This document shows, piece after piece, positions 52,419 through 61,655 of a stretch of 64,000 nucleotides of DNA. The notes beneath the pieces are model-generated. The model worked only from the letters and a program-made list of their open reading frames with translations. It was not told the DNA's origin and made no database searches. Positions within the stretch are counted from its first letter, which is position 1, and each line of letters opens with the position of its first letter. The position numbers and the translations under genes are program-made. This stretch comes from an uncultured Croceitalea sp. (GTDB lineage: Bacteria > Bacteroidota > Bacteroidia > Flavobacteriales > Flavobacteriaceae), in contig CANNDD010000002.1 in assembly GCA_947503285.1 (NCBI GenBank), positions 558,001-622,000 of the forward strand, in the 5' to 3' direction.

Positions 52419-53669
52419 ATGCAATTAAAGCGAGTTGTCGTTACCGGTTTAGGTGCTTTAACACCTATTGGTAATAATATTGAAACCTATTGGGATGGGC
52501 TTAAGAATGGAAAGAGTGGCTCAGCTCCCATTACATACTACGATACGGAAAAGTTCAAGACAAAATTTGCCTGTGAGCTTAAAGGTTATGATCCCTTAAA
52601 TCATTTTGATAGAAAAGAAGCCAGAAAACTAGACCGTTTTGCCCAATATGCACTGGTCTCTTCTGACGAAGCCATCTTAGACTCTGGTCTTGACTTGGAA
52701 AAGGTCGATAAATTTAAAGTCGGTGTTGTTTGGGGGGCTGGTATTGGTGGCCTAGAGACTTTTCAAACAGAAGTATTGAATTTCGCGCAAGGCGATGGTA
52801 CCCCAAGGTTCAACCCTTTCTTCATCCCTAAAATGATTGCTGATATCGCTCCCGGAAACATTTCCATAAAACATGGCTTCATGGGCCCTAATTATACCAC
52901 GGTCTCTGCTTGTGCATCGTCGGCGAATGCCATGATCGATGCATTGAATTACATTCGCTTGGGTCATTGTAATGTAGTGGTAACCGGCGGTAGTGAAGCA
53001 GCCGTTACCATAGCAGGAATGGGAGGTTTTAACGCTATGCACGCCTTGTCAACACGAAATGACAGCCCGGCAACCGCATCAAGGCCTTTCGATGCCACAA
53101 GGGATGGGTTCGTATTAGGTGAAGGTGCCGGTGCCCTGATACTCGAAGAGTATGAGCACGCCAAGGCTAGGGGTGCAAAAATATATGCAGAGGTGCTAGG
53201 TGGTGGACTTTCAAGTGACGCATACCATATGACGGCCCCACATCCTGAAGGTATTGGCGTCGTTAAGGTGATGGAGAATTGTCTTGAGAACGCAGGCCTG
53301 AAACCTGAAGACGTTGATGCTATCAATACGCATGGTACGTCGACCCCATTAGGTGATGTTGCTGAGCTCAAAGCTATATCCAAGGTATTCGGAACACATG
53401 CTGCGAACATTAATATCAATTCGACCAAATCAATGACCGGGCATTTGTTGGGTGCAGCAGGTGCTATAGAGGCAATTGCCTCCATTTTGGCGATGGAGCA
53501 CAGTTTGGTACCACCAACTATAAATCATACCGTAGTTGATGAAAACATAGACCCTTCATTGAATTTAACATTGAACAAGGCCCAAGAACGCGAGGTAAAT
53601 GTTGCGATGAGCAATACATTCGGGTTTGGGGGACATAATGCTTGTGTATTATTTAAAAAACTTAGTTAA
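52419..53669 (+). CDS. fabF: 3-oxoacyl-[acyl-carrier-protein] synthase II
   Basis: A 416-residue condensing enzyme: VVVTGLGALTPIGNNIETYWDGL at the N-terminus, active Cys in VSACASSANAM, then HGTSTPLGD and NSTKSMTGHLLGAAGAIEAI with His and Lys, and NTFGFGGHNACV near the end. It elongates acyl-ACP. Located between acpP and rnc, spacing 8 bases to rnc. Confidence 0.95.
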   Translation: MQLKRVVVTGLGALTPIGNNIETYWDGLKNGKSGSAPITYYDTEKFKTKFACELKGYDPLNHFDRKEARKLDRFAQYALVSSDEAILDSGLDLEKVDKFKVGVVWGAGIGGLETFQTEVLNFAQGDGTPRFNPFFIPKMIADIAPGNISIKHGFMGPNYTTVSACASSANAMIDALNYIRLGHCNVVVTGGSEAAVTIAGMGGFNAMHALSTRNDSPATASRPFDATRDGFVLGEGAGALILEEYEHAKARGAKIYAEVLGGGLSSDAYHMTAPHPEGIGVVKVMENCLENAGLKPEDVDAINTHGTSTPLGDVAELKAISKVFGTHAANININSTKSMTGHLLGAAGAIEAIASILAMEHSLVPPTINHTVVDENIDPSLNLTLNKAQEREVNVAMSNTFGFGGHNACVLFKKLS

Positions 53670-53677
53670 TACAGTAG

Positions 53678-54415
53678 ATGAAGTTTGCTCCTAAAATATT
53701 TAGTTCCCATTCGAAATCGGATGGGAATTTTTTTTTGGGAATTAAACATATCCTAGGGTTCAAGCCCAAAAGGCTTCCTATCTATAAGAAGGCCTTTTTA
53801 CATCGTTCGGTAAATAAAAGGGATAAGGATGGAAACCCGATGAACTATGAACGATTGGAGTTTCTGGGTGATGCCATGCTGGGCACGATTATTTCGAAAC
53901 ACCTCTACAACATGGTGCCTGAAGGCGATGAAGGCTACCTGACCAAAATGCGTTCTAAAATAGTCAGTCGCAAACACCTTAATGAATTAGGGAAAGATTT
54001 AAACCTCTTGGAGTATGTTGAGAGTAGGATACCAAAATCCCATTTTGGTGAGAACATACATGGTAATGTGTTTGAAGCATTGGTAGGGGCGATTTACCTA
54101 GATAGGGGGTACACCTATTGTGAAAAATTCATACATGAAAGGGTCATTATGCCTTATGTGGATATTGAACAATTGGAAGGTAAGGTAATCAGCTATAAAA
54201 GCTTGGTAATAGAATGGTGCCAAAAACAGAAAAAGACATTTCATTATGATGTTTACGAAGATACCGGCAATGACGCCCTTAAACATTTTGCGGTAAAACT
54301 GACCATAGGCGGACGCATATTGGCAAAGGCAAGGGCCACCTCAAAGAAAAAAGCTGAAGAGAAAGCGTCAAAAAGAGCCTATTTCGCACTTCAAGATAGG
54401 ATAAATAATAGTTAA
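53678..54415 (+). CDS. rnc: Ribonuclease III
   Basis: A 245-residue dsRNA endonuclease. The catalytic box is YERLEFLGDAMLG and HGNVFEALVGAIYLDRGY carries the second acidic cluster. The C-terminal dsRNA-binding domain is SYKSLVIEWCQKQKKTFHYDVYE...AKARATSKKKAEEKASKRAYFAL. It is the third gene of the acpP-fabF-rnc unit, a standard order. Confidence 0.95.
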   Translation: MKFAPKIFSSHSKSDGNFFLGIKHILGFKPKRLPIYKKAFLHRSVNKRDKDGNPMNYERLEFLGDAMLGTIISKHLYNMVPEGDEGYLTKMRSKIVSRKHLNELGKDLNLLEYVESRIPKSHFGENIHGNVFEALVGAIYLDRGYTYCEKFIHERVIMPYVDIEQLEGKVISYKSLVIEWCQKQKKTFHYDVYEDTGNDALKHFAVKLTIGGRILAKARATSKKKAEEKASKRAYFALQDRINNS

Positions 54416-54532
54416 TTGATCGTCAACAAAAAGTCAACTTAAACGTTTTCGTTGGTCTTTCATACCTCAAACAAAGGTATAAACTAGGCTAGTTTAGGGA
54501 TTACGCCTATATTTACAATTCGCATTGATTTA

Positions 54533-54994
54533 ATGGTAACAACGCATAAGATATCCGCTGAGTTATATGAGGATAGTTTTAAACTGGTCGCTATACATTC
54601 TAGTTTGAATGCCCATTCCATGGCATACTATATGAACAAAGCAGCGAATCTCAGGCTTAAAAGGGCCTTGTATGATTTGGATGTGAATAGTTTTTCATTC
54701 CCTTTCTTTGAGTGGGAAGACCATTTAAATGAAAACAATTGGGTCTTGATTTGCAATACCGTTAAGAAAATACAACGGAATGAATCGATAGGGCTCTTTT
54801 TTGGGAACGACTCAGAAAGAACACACTATTTGGTTCAAGAACGTAAAGAGGTGGATTATTTTTTAAAAATTGAAGCAGACCAAGAAAGCCATATTGAAAC
54901 CATAATCAATGCCATAAAATCCATTCCATCGGTAGTTACTGCTTACGGAGTTGATTTGAACCAATTAAAATCGAAAAGAAACTTAATTTTTTGA
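54533..54994 (+). CDS. IPExxxVDY family protein
   Basis: A 153-residue protein of the flavobacterial IPExxxVDY family. Here the motif reads ERKEVDYFLKIE with a variant front, and the body (AYYMNKAANLRLKRALYDLD, FPFFEWEDHLNENNWVLICN) matches the family. Function unknown. It sits directly before pyruvate kinase, with the pyk ATG 2 bases past its stop. This pairing is conserved in the family. Confidence 0.85.
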   Translation: MVTTHKISAELYEDSFKLVAIHSSLNAHSMAYYMNKAANLRLKRALYDLDVNSFSFPFFEWEDHLNENNWVLICNTVKKIQRNESIGLFFGNDSERTHYLVQERKEVDYFLKIEADQESHIETIINAIKSIPSVVTAYGVDLNQLKSKRNLIF

Positions 54995-54996
54995 GA

Positions 54997-56439
54997 ATGC
55001 CAACGAAAAAGAAAACGAAAATAGTTGCAACCCTAGGACCAGCTACCAGTAAAAAAGAAGTATTGAAAGAAATGATATTGGCAGGGGTTGATGTATTTCG
55101 AATTAACTTTTCGCACGCCAGTTATGATGACGTAGCAGAGCGAATTCAGATGATACGTGAGCTAAATGAAGAATTGGAGATGAGCACCGCTATCTTGGCC
55201 GATTTACAAGGACCAAAACTTAGGGTAGGTGTAATGGGCGAAGAAGTAGTCGTCGCCCCTGGTGATGAAATTCTTTTCGTGACGGGGGAACCTTTTGAAG
55301 GTAGTGCCGAAAGGGTCTATATGAACTATAAGGAATTCCCCAGGGATGTCAAGGCCGGCGAGCGTATTCTCTTGGATGATGGTAAACTGATGTTCGAGGT
55401 TGTCGCTACCAATGGCGATAATGAGGTTAAGGCGAAGGTTATTCAAGGGGGACCCCTAAAATCAAAAAAAGGGGTGAACCTACCGAACACCAATATCTCA
55501 TTGCCGGCCCTAACGGAGAAAGATGTCAAAGATGCCATTTTTGCCGTTGGACAAGATGTGGACTGGATAGCCCTTTCCTTTGTTCGTTTTAGCCAAGATC
55601 TGATCGATCTTCAAAACCTGATCAAAGAGCACTCAGAACATAAGATTCCGATCGTAGCCAAGATTGAAAAACCTGAGGCCGTTGAGAATATTGATAAAAT
55701 TGTGGCCTATTGTGATGGGCTAATGGTGGCACGGGGTGATTTGGGTGTTGAGGTGCCCGCGCAAGAGGTGCCCCTAATCCAAAAACAATTGGTGCTTCGT
55801 GCGAAGAAGGCAAGAATTCCCGTAATCATAGCCACTCAAATGATGGAGACCATGATTACGAGTCTTACCCCTACACGAGCTGAGGTAAACGATGTTGCCA
55901 ATTCAGTGATGGATGGCGCTGATGCCGTAATGCTTTCAGGTGAAACATCAGTAGGCAATTATCCTGTTCAGGTCATTGAAAAAATGACCAGTATTTTAAA
56001 GAGTGTCGAAGGCTCGAATTTAATCAACGTGCCCCAGACCCCACCACACATCAAAACAAAGCGATACATAACAAAATCGGTGTGCTATCATGCTGCCTTA
56101 ATGGCAAATGAAATTCAGGCAAAGGCTATTTCTACCTTGACCAATAGTGGATATACCGCTTTTCAGATTTCGGCATGGCGGCCAAGTGCCCACATTTTGG
56201 TATTTACCTCAAATAAAAGAATACTCACCCAATTGAATCTGCTATGGGGCGTAAAGGCATTTTATTATGATAAGTACGTCTCTACGGATGAAACCATCGA
56301 TGATGTGAACCAAATCGCCTGTCGAAAAGGCTTTTTAGATGTAGGTGACATGTTGATTAGCCTAGCTGCTATGCCCATTAAAGAAAAAGGAATGGTAAAT
56401 ACGTTAAGGGTTACCGAAATAGAAACGTGTAACTTTTAG
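54997..56439 (+). CDS. pyk: Pyruvate kinase
   Basis: A 480-residue glycolytic enzyme making pyruvate and ATP. Motifs: TKIVATLGPATSKKEVLKEMILAGVDVFRINFSHA at the start, LADLQGPKLRVG, IVAKIEKPEAVENIDKI (catalytic Lys), MVARGDLGVEVP and ATQMMETMITSLTPTRAEVNDVANSV. The start is ATG 54997, 2 bases after the previous stop. Full length. Confidence 0.95.
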   Translation: MPTKKKTKIVATLGPATSKKEVLKEMILAGVDVFRINFSHASYDDVAERIQMIRELNEELEMSTAILADLQGPKLRVGVMGEEVVVAPGDEILFVTGEPFEGSAERVYMNYKEFPRDVKAGERILLDDGKLMFEVVATNGDNEVKAKVIQGGPLKSKKGVNLPNTNISLPALTEKDVKDAIFAVGQDVDWIALSFVRFSQDLIDLQNLIKEHSEHKIPIVAKIEKPEAVENIDKIVAYCDGLMVARGDLGVEVPAQEVPLIQKQLVLRAKKARIPVIIATQMMETMITSLTPTRAEVNDVANSVMDGADAVMLSGETSVGNYPVQVIEKMTSILKSVEGSNLINVPQTPPHIKTKRYITKSVCYHAALMANEIQAKAISTLTNSGYTAFQISAWRPSAHILVFTSNKRILTQLNLLWGVKAFYYDKYVSTDETIDDVNQIACRKGFLDVGDMLISLAAMPIKEKGMVNTLRVTEIETCNF

Positions 56440-56957
56440 GCAACTTCTCGTTCAAACGCGATAAAGTTCACCACTTCGCCAGTAGTATTGCGCACAGGAC
56501 CGCCCTTGATCCAACAATTGTAATGCGAGCCGTCTTTTCTGTAATTCAAGATCACCGCCTCGAATGGTTGATGGTTCTGCACGGCAATGGCTATTTTTGA
56601 TGCCGTTTCAGCACAGGTCTTGGGTCCTTGAAATATTTTTGGTTGAAGTCCTTTTATTTCTTCCGGTCTGTAACCGTTCATGTCATAAATATTTTTTGTA
56701 GCATGTACGATTCTCAAATTGGTATCGGTCACAACGATAATATGCTCTTTTTGTAAAATCTCTTCATTAAAAGAGAAACTTTTTTCCCATGATTGTTGTT
56801 TAGAGATTTGTTGAAGGGTCGTTACATCGTTGAAATCGCCGCAAATCTTTTGAAAGTATCTTGAAAAGATATCCCATCCTAATATAGGCAGGTCTTTAAA
56901 TCTTTGCTTAGCATAAAAATTATAAGCTGCCTTATCGTAATGTTGTAGTTCTTTCAT
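56436..56957 (-). CDS. PAS domain protein
   Basis: A 173-residue protein with a PAS domain: ILQKEHIIVVTDTNLRIVHATKNIYDMNGYRPEEIKGLQPKIFQG, then the C-terminal YNCWIKGGPVRNTTGEVVNFIAFEREV, which resembles the PAC part. No kinase or other output domain. It may sense a ligand or light-like signal, or interact with other proteins. Start at ATG 56957. Its end overlaps the end of pyk by 4 bases (convergent). Confidence 0.75.
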   Translation of the reverse strand: MKELQHYDKAAYNFYAKQRFKDLPILGWDIFSRYFQKICGDFNDVTTLQQISKQQSWEKSFSFNEEILQKEHIIVVTDTNLRIVHATKNIYDMNGYRPEEIKGLQPKIFQGPKTCAETASKIAIAVQNHQPFEAVILNYRKDGSHYNCWIKGGPVRNTTGEVVNFIAFEREVA

Positions 56958-57368
56958 ATTCAATACTATGAAAAGATATAGTGGTACTAAAATTTATAAC
57001 ATGGATTAACACTTCTGTTCAAAAGAATCGTATGCAAACGGTTCTATCCGTGTTAAAAGGGTCAACAAAAATTTGATGAAAATCGAGGGAGTATCCCCTA
57101 GATTTAGGGCTTCGTCCATAATGCCCAGTAACAGAAAATGAAGTTATTATGGTCAAATTGAGTTTTTATACCAACCCCTAAAGTGTTCTTAGTCGTTGGA
57201 AAATTTCGACGCGTTTTTTGAAAAAGAAAGCTGATAAGCCTTTAGAAGGCAAGACTAAAACACAAAATTTAGAATAAAGGGAAGTTTTTGCAAGCAGTCG
57301 GGAAATTTCTGCCTCTTATTCATTTTCATTTCACCGCATCTTTGCCCTGTAATTAAACATCAAATATC
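56958..57368. other. Intergenic region, no gene seen
   Basis: About 410 bases between the PAS gene and the small ORF with no usable frame. It contains an imperfect stem GTCG...CGAC followed by T residues (near 57200), and presumably the promoter of the small ORF/AhpD-like unit near 57335-57350, where CATCTTTG is one base from TAnnTTTG. No repeats or RNA genes were recognised. Confidence 0.6.
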
Positions 57369-57527
57369 ATGAATACAATAGAAATAGCATCTTTTAATCC
57401 GATTGGGAACTTTATGGATAATGATAAATCAGCTGATTCAATGTTGATTTCAAAAAAAAATTGCGACCAAAAACATTACGGGGATTTTTATTGTGACGCA
57501 GAAAAACCATTTATAGCAAATTTTTAA
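57369..57527 (+). CDS. Small protein (52 aa) leading the AhpD-like/cupredoxin unit
   Basis: ATG at 57369 to TAA at 57527. The peptide starts MNTIEIASFNPIGNFMDNDK and has two cysteines in the C-terminal part (NCDQKHYGDFYCDAEK). It has no signal or membrane segment. It precedes the AhpD-like gene by 33 bases on the same strand. A leader peptide, a small redox partner or a precursor peptide are possible; nothing in the sequence decides. Confidence 0.4.
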   Translation: MNTIEIASFNPIGNFMDNDKSADSMLISKKNCDQKHYGDFYCDAEKPFIANF

Positions 57528-57560
57528 ACCAAGTAATAATAAAATAAAAAAAGTAAGATT

Positions 57561-58109
57561 ATGAACACATTTAATGTCCCTAAGAGAACGGAAGTAAGTA
57601 CGAACAATCAAGCAATTTTTGACAATTTGGAAAAAGCGGTTGGTTTCGTTCCTAACCTTTTTGCCACGTATGCCCATTCTGAGAATGCCTTATCAAATTA
57701 TTTGGCCTTGTCAAATGCAAAAACATCTCTGAGTGCCAAGCAAAAGGAAGTGGTAAACCTCGCAGTAAGCCAAGTGAACGATTGCGTTTATTGTTTATCG
57801 GCGCACACGGCCATTGGTAAAATGAACGGATTTACCGATGAACAAATTCTTGAGTTAAGGGCAGGGTATGCATCTTTTGATACCAAATTGGATGCGTTGG
57901 CCCGTTTGGCCAGAAACATAACCGAGAGTAGGGGTGCTACTGATTCCGTTGTACTCGAAAACTTCTTCAGGGCCGGATGGACCAAAGAAAACTTAATTGA
58001 CACGATCGTATTGGTAGGCGATAAGACAATTTCCAATTACCTGCACAGAACAACACAGGTACCGGTTGATTTTCCAGTAGCACAACCTTTAGAATTAGCA
58101 CAAGTATAA
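57561..58109 (+). CDS. Carboxymuconolactone decarboxylase family (AhpD-like) protein
   Basis: A 182-residue protein with the AhpD/CMD fold. The catalytic motif CVYCLSAH (CxxC plus downstream His) is present. AhpD-like proteins act as alkylhydroperoxidases or thiol oxidoreductases. It is flanked by a small ORF in front and a cupredoxin-like gene behind (62-base gap). Its target is unknown. Confidence 0.85.
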   Translation: MNTFNVPKRTEVSTNNQAIFDNLEKAVGFVPNLFATYAHSENALSNYLALSNAKTSLSAKQKEVVNLAVSQVNDCVYCLSAHTAIGKMNGFTDEQILELRAGYASFDTKLDALARLARNITESRGATDSVVLENFFRAGWTKENLIDTIVLVGDKTISNYLHRTTQVPVDFPVAQPLELAQV

Positions 58110-58171
58110 TTTTTAATCAAAATAGTTTAATCATAAAGTCTGAAAATAATATCAGCAAAAAATCAAAAATC

Positions 58172-58561
58172 ATGAAAAAAGTAATTACAGTTTTAACAGT
58201 AGCGTTTTTAACCATTATATCCGTGAACGCACAAGATAAAATGACGGATAAAGCAGTAAAGACCATACAATTGGAACAGACCCCAGGGGAGTTTACACAG
58301 AAAACATTGACTGTTTCTGAGGGAACCTATGTATTTGAAATAGCCAATAATGGAGTTGACCATAAAGTAGGATTCGTATTGGTCGAAAAAGGAAAAGATG
58401 TCAGTAAGCCAGAGAACCATATTAAAACGGCTTATGTCACGGCCCCCGTTGAGACCAATGAGACGCAAACCTCAAAGCCTACTACCTTGGCCAAAGGGGA
58501 GTATGTCTATTTTTGTCCATTAAATCCTACCAGTACCGATAATACACTCATAGTAGAGTAA
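58172..58561 (+). CDS. Cupredoxin-like exported protein lacking canonical copper ligands
   Basis: A 129-residue exported protein (signal MKKVITVLTVAFLTIISVNAQ). The sandwich ends in YVYFCPLNPTSTDNTL, where plastocyanin-type proteins have C-x(2-4)-H-x(n)-M; here a Cys is present but the second His and the Met are absent. An earlier DHKVGF His is present. So the type I copper site is incomplete, and copper binding may be lost or altered. It ends before a shared terminator with the TetR gene. Confidence 0.7.
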   Translation: MKKVITVLTVAFLTIISVNAQDKMTDKAVKTIQLEQTPGEFTQKTLTVSEGTYVFEIANNGVDHKVGFVLVEKGKDVSKPENHIKTAYVTAPVETNETQTSKPTTLAKGEYVYFCPLNPTSTDNTLIVE

Positions 58562-58585
58562 AAATATGTTTTAAGTTGGGTGTTG

Positions 58586-58634
58586 AGTCCTGCCAATCCT
58601 CGAAATGAATCGAGTAAATTGGCAGGACTTTTTT
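58586..58634. terminator. Bidirectional terminator between the cupredoxin-like and TetR genes
   Basis: AGTCCTGCCAAT (58586-58597) pairs with ATTGGCAGGACT (58618-58629), a 12-bp perfect stem with T residues after it; the inner loop carries a second small pair (TCGA/TCGA). It serves the plus-strand unit; the minus-strand TetR gene ends on its flank. Confidence 0.85.
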
Positions 58635-59208
58635 ATGCTTCCGCTTCAGAGAAAAGTGATGGTGCAATACGTTTTGCTAAATGAATGGGCCAATCATTTT
58701 TATGCAAATAGCTTTCCGTTATGGCGCTTTCATACAGTAAATAAAGCCCACCGGATATTTTTTCGGTCTCTGCCTTTGAAATATTCATTAGATTATCGCC
58801 AACGATACCACCTAAGAAAAGTAAGAACTCTTTCTTATGTTTTTGTATTAATGCGCTTATCATTTGGTTGTCCGGAGGCAATTCACCAAAGGTCTTGATT
58901 CCCCAACAACCATAGAAGTCATCATTGCGATACATATCCCTTAAATAATCAAAAATTGCCAGTAATTTTTGTTTTCCTTCTGCCCTTTCAAGAACATAAG
59001 ATGATAAAGACCGCATAAACGATTTGTGACGCCTTTCTAGGTAGGCAATGCAAATCGCTTCTTTTGATTTAAAGTGATGGTATAAAGTTGCCTTGGCAAT
59101 TTCAGCTTTTGTGATAATTTCATTGATACCCGTGGCGTTATAGCCGTTGACGTAAAATAGCTTACTTGCAATTTCTATGATATGCTCTTTAATGTTTGAT
59201 TTAGCCAT
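58633..59208 (-). CDS. TetR/AcrR family transcriptional regulator
   Basis: A 191-residue regulator. The N-terminal helix-turn-helix is IIEIASKLFYVNGYNATGINEIITKAEIAKATLYHHFKSKEAI, and the C-terminal ligand domain has FYGCWGIKTFGELP. Start at ATG 59208; TTG 59214 is less likely. It is convergent with the AhpD-like/cupredoxin unit, and the grouping occurs in related bacteria, so it may control that unit. The ligand is unknown. Confidence 0.85.
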   Translation of the reverse strand: MAKSNIKEHIIEIASKLFYVNGYNATGINEIITKAEIAKATLYHHFKSKEAICIAYLERRHKSFMRSLSSYVLERAEGKQKLLAIFDYLRDMYRNDDFYGCWGIKTFGELPPDNQMISALIQKHKKEFLLFLGGIVGDNLMNISKAETEKISGGLYLLYESAITESYLHKNDWPIHLAKRIAPSLFSEAEA

Positions 59209-59347
59209 ATTCAAATATAGTAAAGACTGGTCTGTCTATCATGAAAATCTTGGTTTTGAACGAATTTTGTGGCGGCTATATTGCGATGTGCGTGTAAGTT
59301 CAAGAAGTAAGAATATTTCTCAAGTTTTAGCGTTTTGTTGGCTATGA

Positions 59348-59839
59348 ATGAATGTTTTCAACTGTAGTTTTGCAAAAAATCAAGCTTTGATCGTCGACCT
59401 CATAACAGCAATACTCTGGAGCCTTTCCCCTTTTGGGGAATCAAAGGTTGGTATTCCTTACGGTATTGCGCAGGGAGTCAATAGTTACTTGGTTTTAATC
59501 AGTTGTTTTTTGGCTAATTTGCTGGTATTCCCTATCATGATGTTCTTTTTAGAATACGTGAATAAGGGATTGATTAGATGGCGACCTTATAAAAAAGCCG
59601 CCCTTTGGGTGGCAAAACGTGCCAAGGTCGGTACTGGGGGTAAAATTCAAAAATTCGGTTTTTTCGGATTAGCCCTTTTTGTAATGATTCCCTTGCCGGG
59701 CACTGGGGTATACGCCGGTAGTATAGCTGCCTATCTGTTCAGGATTGAACGTAAAAAGGCATTCATGGCCAATGCTATTGGTATTTTCTTTTCTTCCATT
59801 ATTATCTGGTCGCTTACGGTATCCATTAAATTGATATAA
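59348..59839 (+). CDS. Small multi-drug export protein family membrane protein
   Basis: A 163-residue membrane protein with four hydrophobic segments. LSPFGESKVGIPYGIAQG and KFGFFGLALFVMIPLPGTGVYAGSIAAYLF match the Sm_multidrug_ex (COG2426) family. The proline-rich MIPLPGTG motif is typical. The start is uncertain (several codons possible at the front). The family is named after an early export observation; its role is not established. It ends convergently with the Pol IV gene. Confidence 0.78.
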   Translation: MNVFNCSFAKNQALIVDLITAILWSLSPFGESKVGIPYGIAQGVNSYLVLISCFLANLLVFPIMMFFLEYVNKGLIRWRPYKKAALWVAKRAKVGTGGKIQKFGFFGLALFVMIPLPGTGVYAGSIAAYLFRIERKKAFMANAIGIFFSSIIIWSLTVSIKLI

Positions 59840-59843
59840 CCGT

Positions 59844-60950
59844 TTATAGATCAAATTTCAATTGTACCGATAGCGGTTCCCCATCACTTTTATCCACATT
59901 GTTCTTTTTGCCGGTATTCAGGTTTGCCAAAGAGATACCCAACAGGCGTACAGAGTTTTGCAGGGCTTGTTGGTATAAAAGTTCTTTAGCCGTTTCCAAT
60001 ATCAATTCTTTAGTCGCAACAAAATAGGGGAGGGTTTTGCTACGGGTTTGTAGCGTAAAATCACTATACTTGATTTTTAGGGTAATCGTTTTACCGGCGA
60101 TTTTTGATTTTTGAAGGCGTCGTTCCAATTCACTTGCGATGTTCTCTAAACGCTCGAGCATAAAAATCTCACTGCTGAGGTTCTCCCTAAAGGTTCGTTC
60201 AGCACCTACTGATTTAGGAATACGGTGTGGTTTTACCTCACTTAAATGTATACCTCGAACCACATTGTAATAATACCTACCGCTCTTACCAAAGGTATTA
60301 TCAAGAAAATCGAGGGATTTTGTCTTTAAATCCCTTCCTGTGAAAATTCCCAATTTGTACATCTTTTCAGCGGTAACCTTGCCAACCCCGTAGAATTTTC
60401 GAATATCAAGGTCTTCAAGAAATTGAATGACCTCTTCAGGGTTTACCGTTTTTTGACCGTTTGGCTTGTTGTAATCACTTGCCACTTTTGCTATGAACTT
60501 ATTGATCGAAATTCCTGCAGAGGCGGTCAGGCCCGTTTTTTCAAGTATGTTACGACGAATTTCCTTAGCAATGAGCGTTGCAGAAGGGTTTCCTTTTTTG
60601 TTCTCTGTCACATCAAGATAGGCTTCGTCTAAAGAAAGTGGTTCCACTAAATCGGTATACTCAAAAAACAAGGCACGTACCTGTTGCGAAATTTCTTTAT
60701 AACGGTCAAATCTTGGTTTCACAAAAATCAAATCCGGACAATTGCGTTGTGCCAGAAAACCACTCATTGCACTTCGAACCCCGAACTTTCTTGCTTCGTA
60801 GCTTGCGGCTGAGACCACCCCTCGTTTCGAGCCTCCACCTACGGCAACGGGTTTTCCTTTGAGTTCAGGATTGTCATGTTGTTCAACCGATGCGTAGAAG
60901 GCATCCATATCGACATGAATGATTTTTCGTAAAGGGAAATCAAGGTCCAT
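59844..60950 (-). CDS. dinB: DNA polymerase IV
   Basis: A 368-residue Y-family polymerase for translesion synthesis. IIHVDMDAFYASVEQHDNPELKGKPVAVGG holds the first metal Asp, PLSLDEAYLDVTENKKG the second acidic pair and KVASDYNKPNGQ with the thumb region. The C-terminus (VGAERTFRENL) continues to a little-finger domain. A typical SOS promoter is not obvious. Confidence 0.9.
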   Translation of the reverse strand: MDLDFPLRKIIHVDMDAFYASVEQHDNPELKGKPVAVGGGSKRGVVSAASYEARKFGVRSAMSGFLAQRNCPDLIFVKPRFDRYKEISQQVRALFFEYTDLVEPLSLDEAYLDVTENKKGNPSATLIAKEIRRNILEKTGLTASAGISINKFIAKVASDYNKPNGQKTVNPEEVIQFLEDLDIRKFYGVGKVTAEKMYKLGIFTGRDLKTKSLDFLDNTFGKSGRYYYNVVRGIHLSEVKPHRIPKSVGAERTFRENLSSEIFMLERLENIASELERRLQKSKIAGKTITLKIKYSDFTLQTRSKTLPYFVATKELILETAKELLYQQALQNSVRLLGISLANLNTGKKNNVDKSDGEPLSVQLKFDL

Positions 60951-60977
60951 ACCTCAAATTTAGGTTATTTTAGATGT

Positions 60978-61655
60978 ATGGAAACGAAAGGTAAAACAGC
61001 AATTATATTAGGTGCTACAGGCTTGGTAGGGAGTGTTTTGTTACAATGTCTTTTACATGATGGACGCTATCAAAAAATCATCCTTTTTTCGCGAACTTCA
61101 GTGGGTATACAAGATTCAAAACTTGATGAGGTACTTTGCGATGTGTTGGCTTTAGAAACGCAATTGGATAAATTCAGGGCAGACGAAGTTTTCTGTTGTA
61201 TTGGCACCACGAAAGCCAAAACACCTGATAAAGTGCGGTATAAAAAGATTGATTATGGTATACCGGTGGTGGCTGCCAAACTTTGTAGTTTAAATCAAAT
61301 ACATACTTTTATCGTAGTCTCTGCCTTGGGTGCTGATGTTTCAAGCGCTATTTTTTATAATCGAATCAAAGGTGAAATGGAACGGATAGTGCAGCAGTTT
61401 AACATACCAAAGACACATATAGTGCAGCCTTCGATAATCGGCGGTGATAGAAACGAACAAAGACCTGGGGAGTTTTTCTTTAAAAAGCTAATGTCATTTT
61501 TCAGGTTTTTATTGGTGGGTCCTTTTAAAAAGTACCGGGTTATCCATCCTGATAGTATTGCGAAAGCAATGGTTTGGCTCGCGAATAATAACTATAAGAA
61601 TCAACGAATTGCCTCAGATATCTTAAAAGAATTAGCCGTACATGGAACATCTTGA
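60978..61655 (+). CDS. NAD(P)-binding oxidoreductase, HTATIP2-like
   Basis: A 225-residue atypical SDR-type protein. The Rossmann motif is AIILGATGLVGSVLLQCLL and CCIGTTKAKTPDKVRYKKIDYGIPVVAAKLC matches the HTATIP2/YwnB group. FIVVSALGADVSSAIFYNRIKGEME supplies the catalytic-type region. It overlaps the CYTH gene by 14 bases, so they are co-expressed. Substrate unknown. Confidence 0.82.
   Translation: METKGKTAIILGATGLVGSVLLQCLLHDGRYQKIILFSRTSVGIQDSKLDEVLCDVLALETQLDKFRADEVFCCIGTTKAKTPDKVRYKKIDYGIPVVAAKLCSLNQIHTFIVVSALGADVSSAIFYNRIKGEMERIVQQFNIPKTHIVQPSIIGGDRNEQRPGEFFFKKLMSFFRFLLVGPFKKYRVIHPDSIAKAMVWLANNNYKNQRIASDILKELAVHGTS

Noticed and set aside
52964-53485. 173-aa minus-strand frame inside fabF
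   Set aside because: Antisense shadow of a strongly conserved gene; no known domain.
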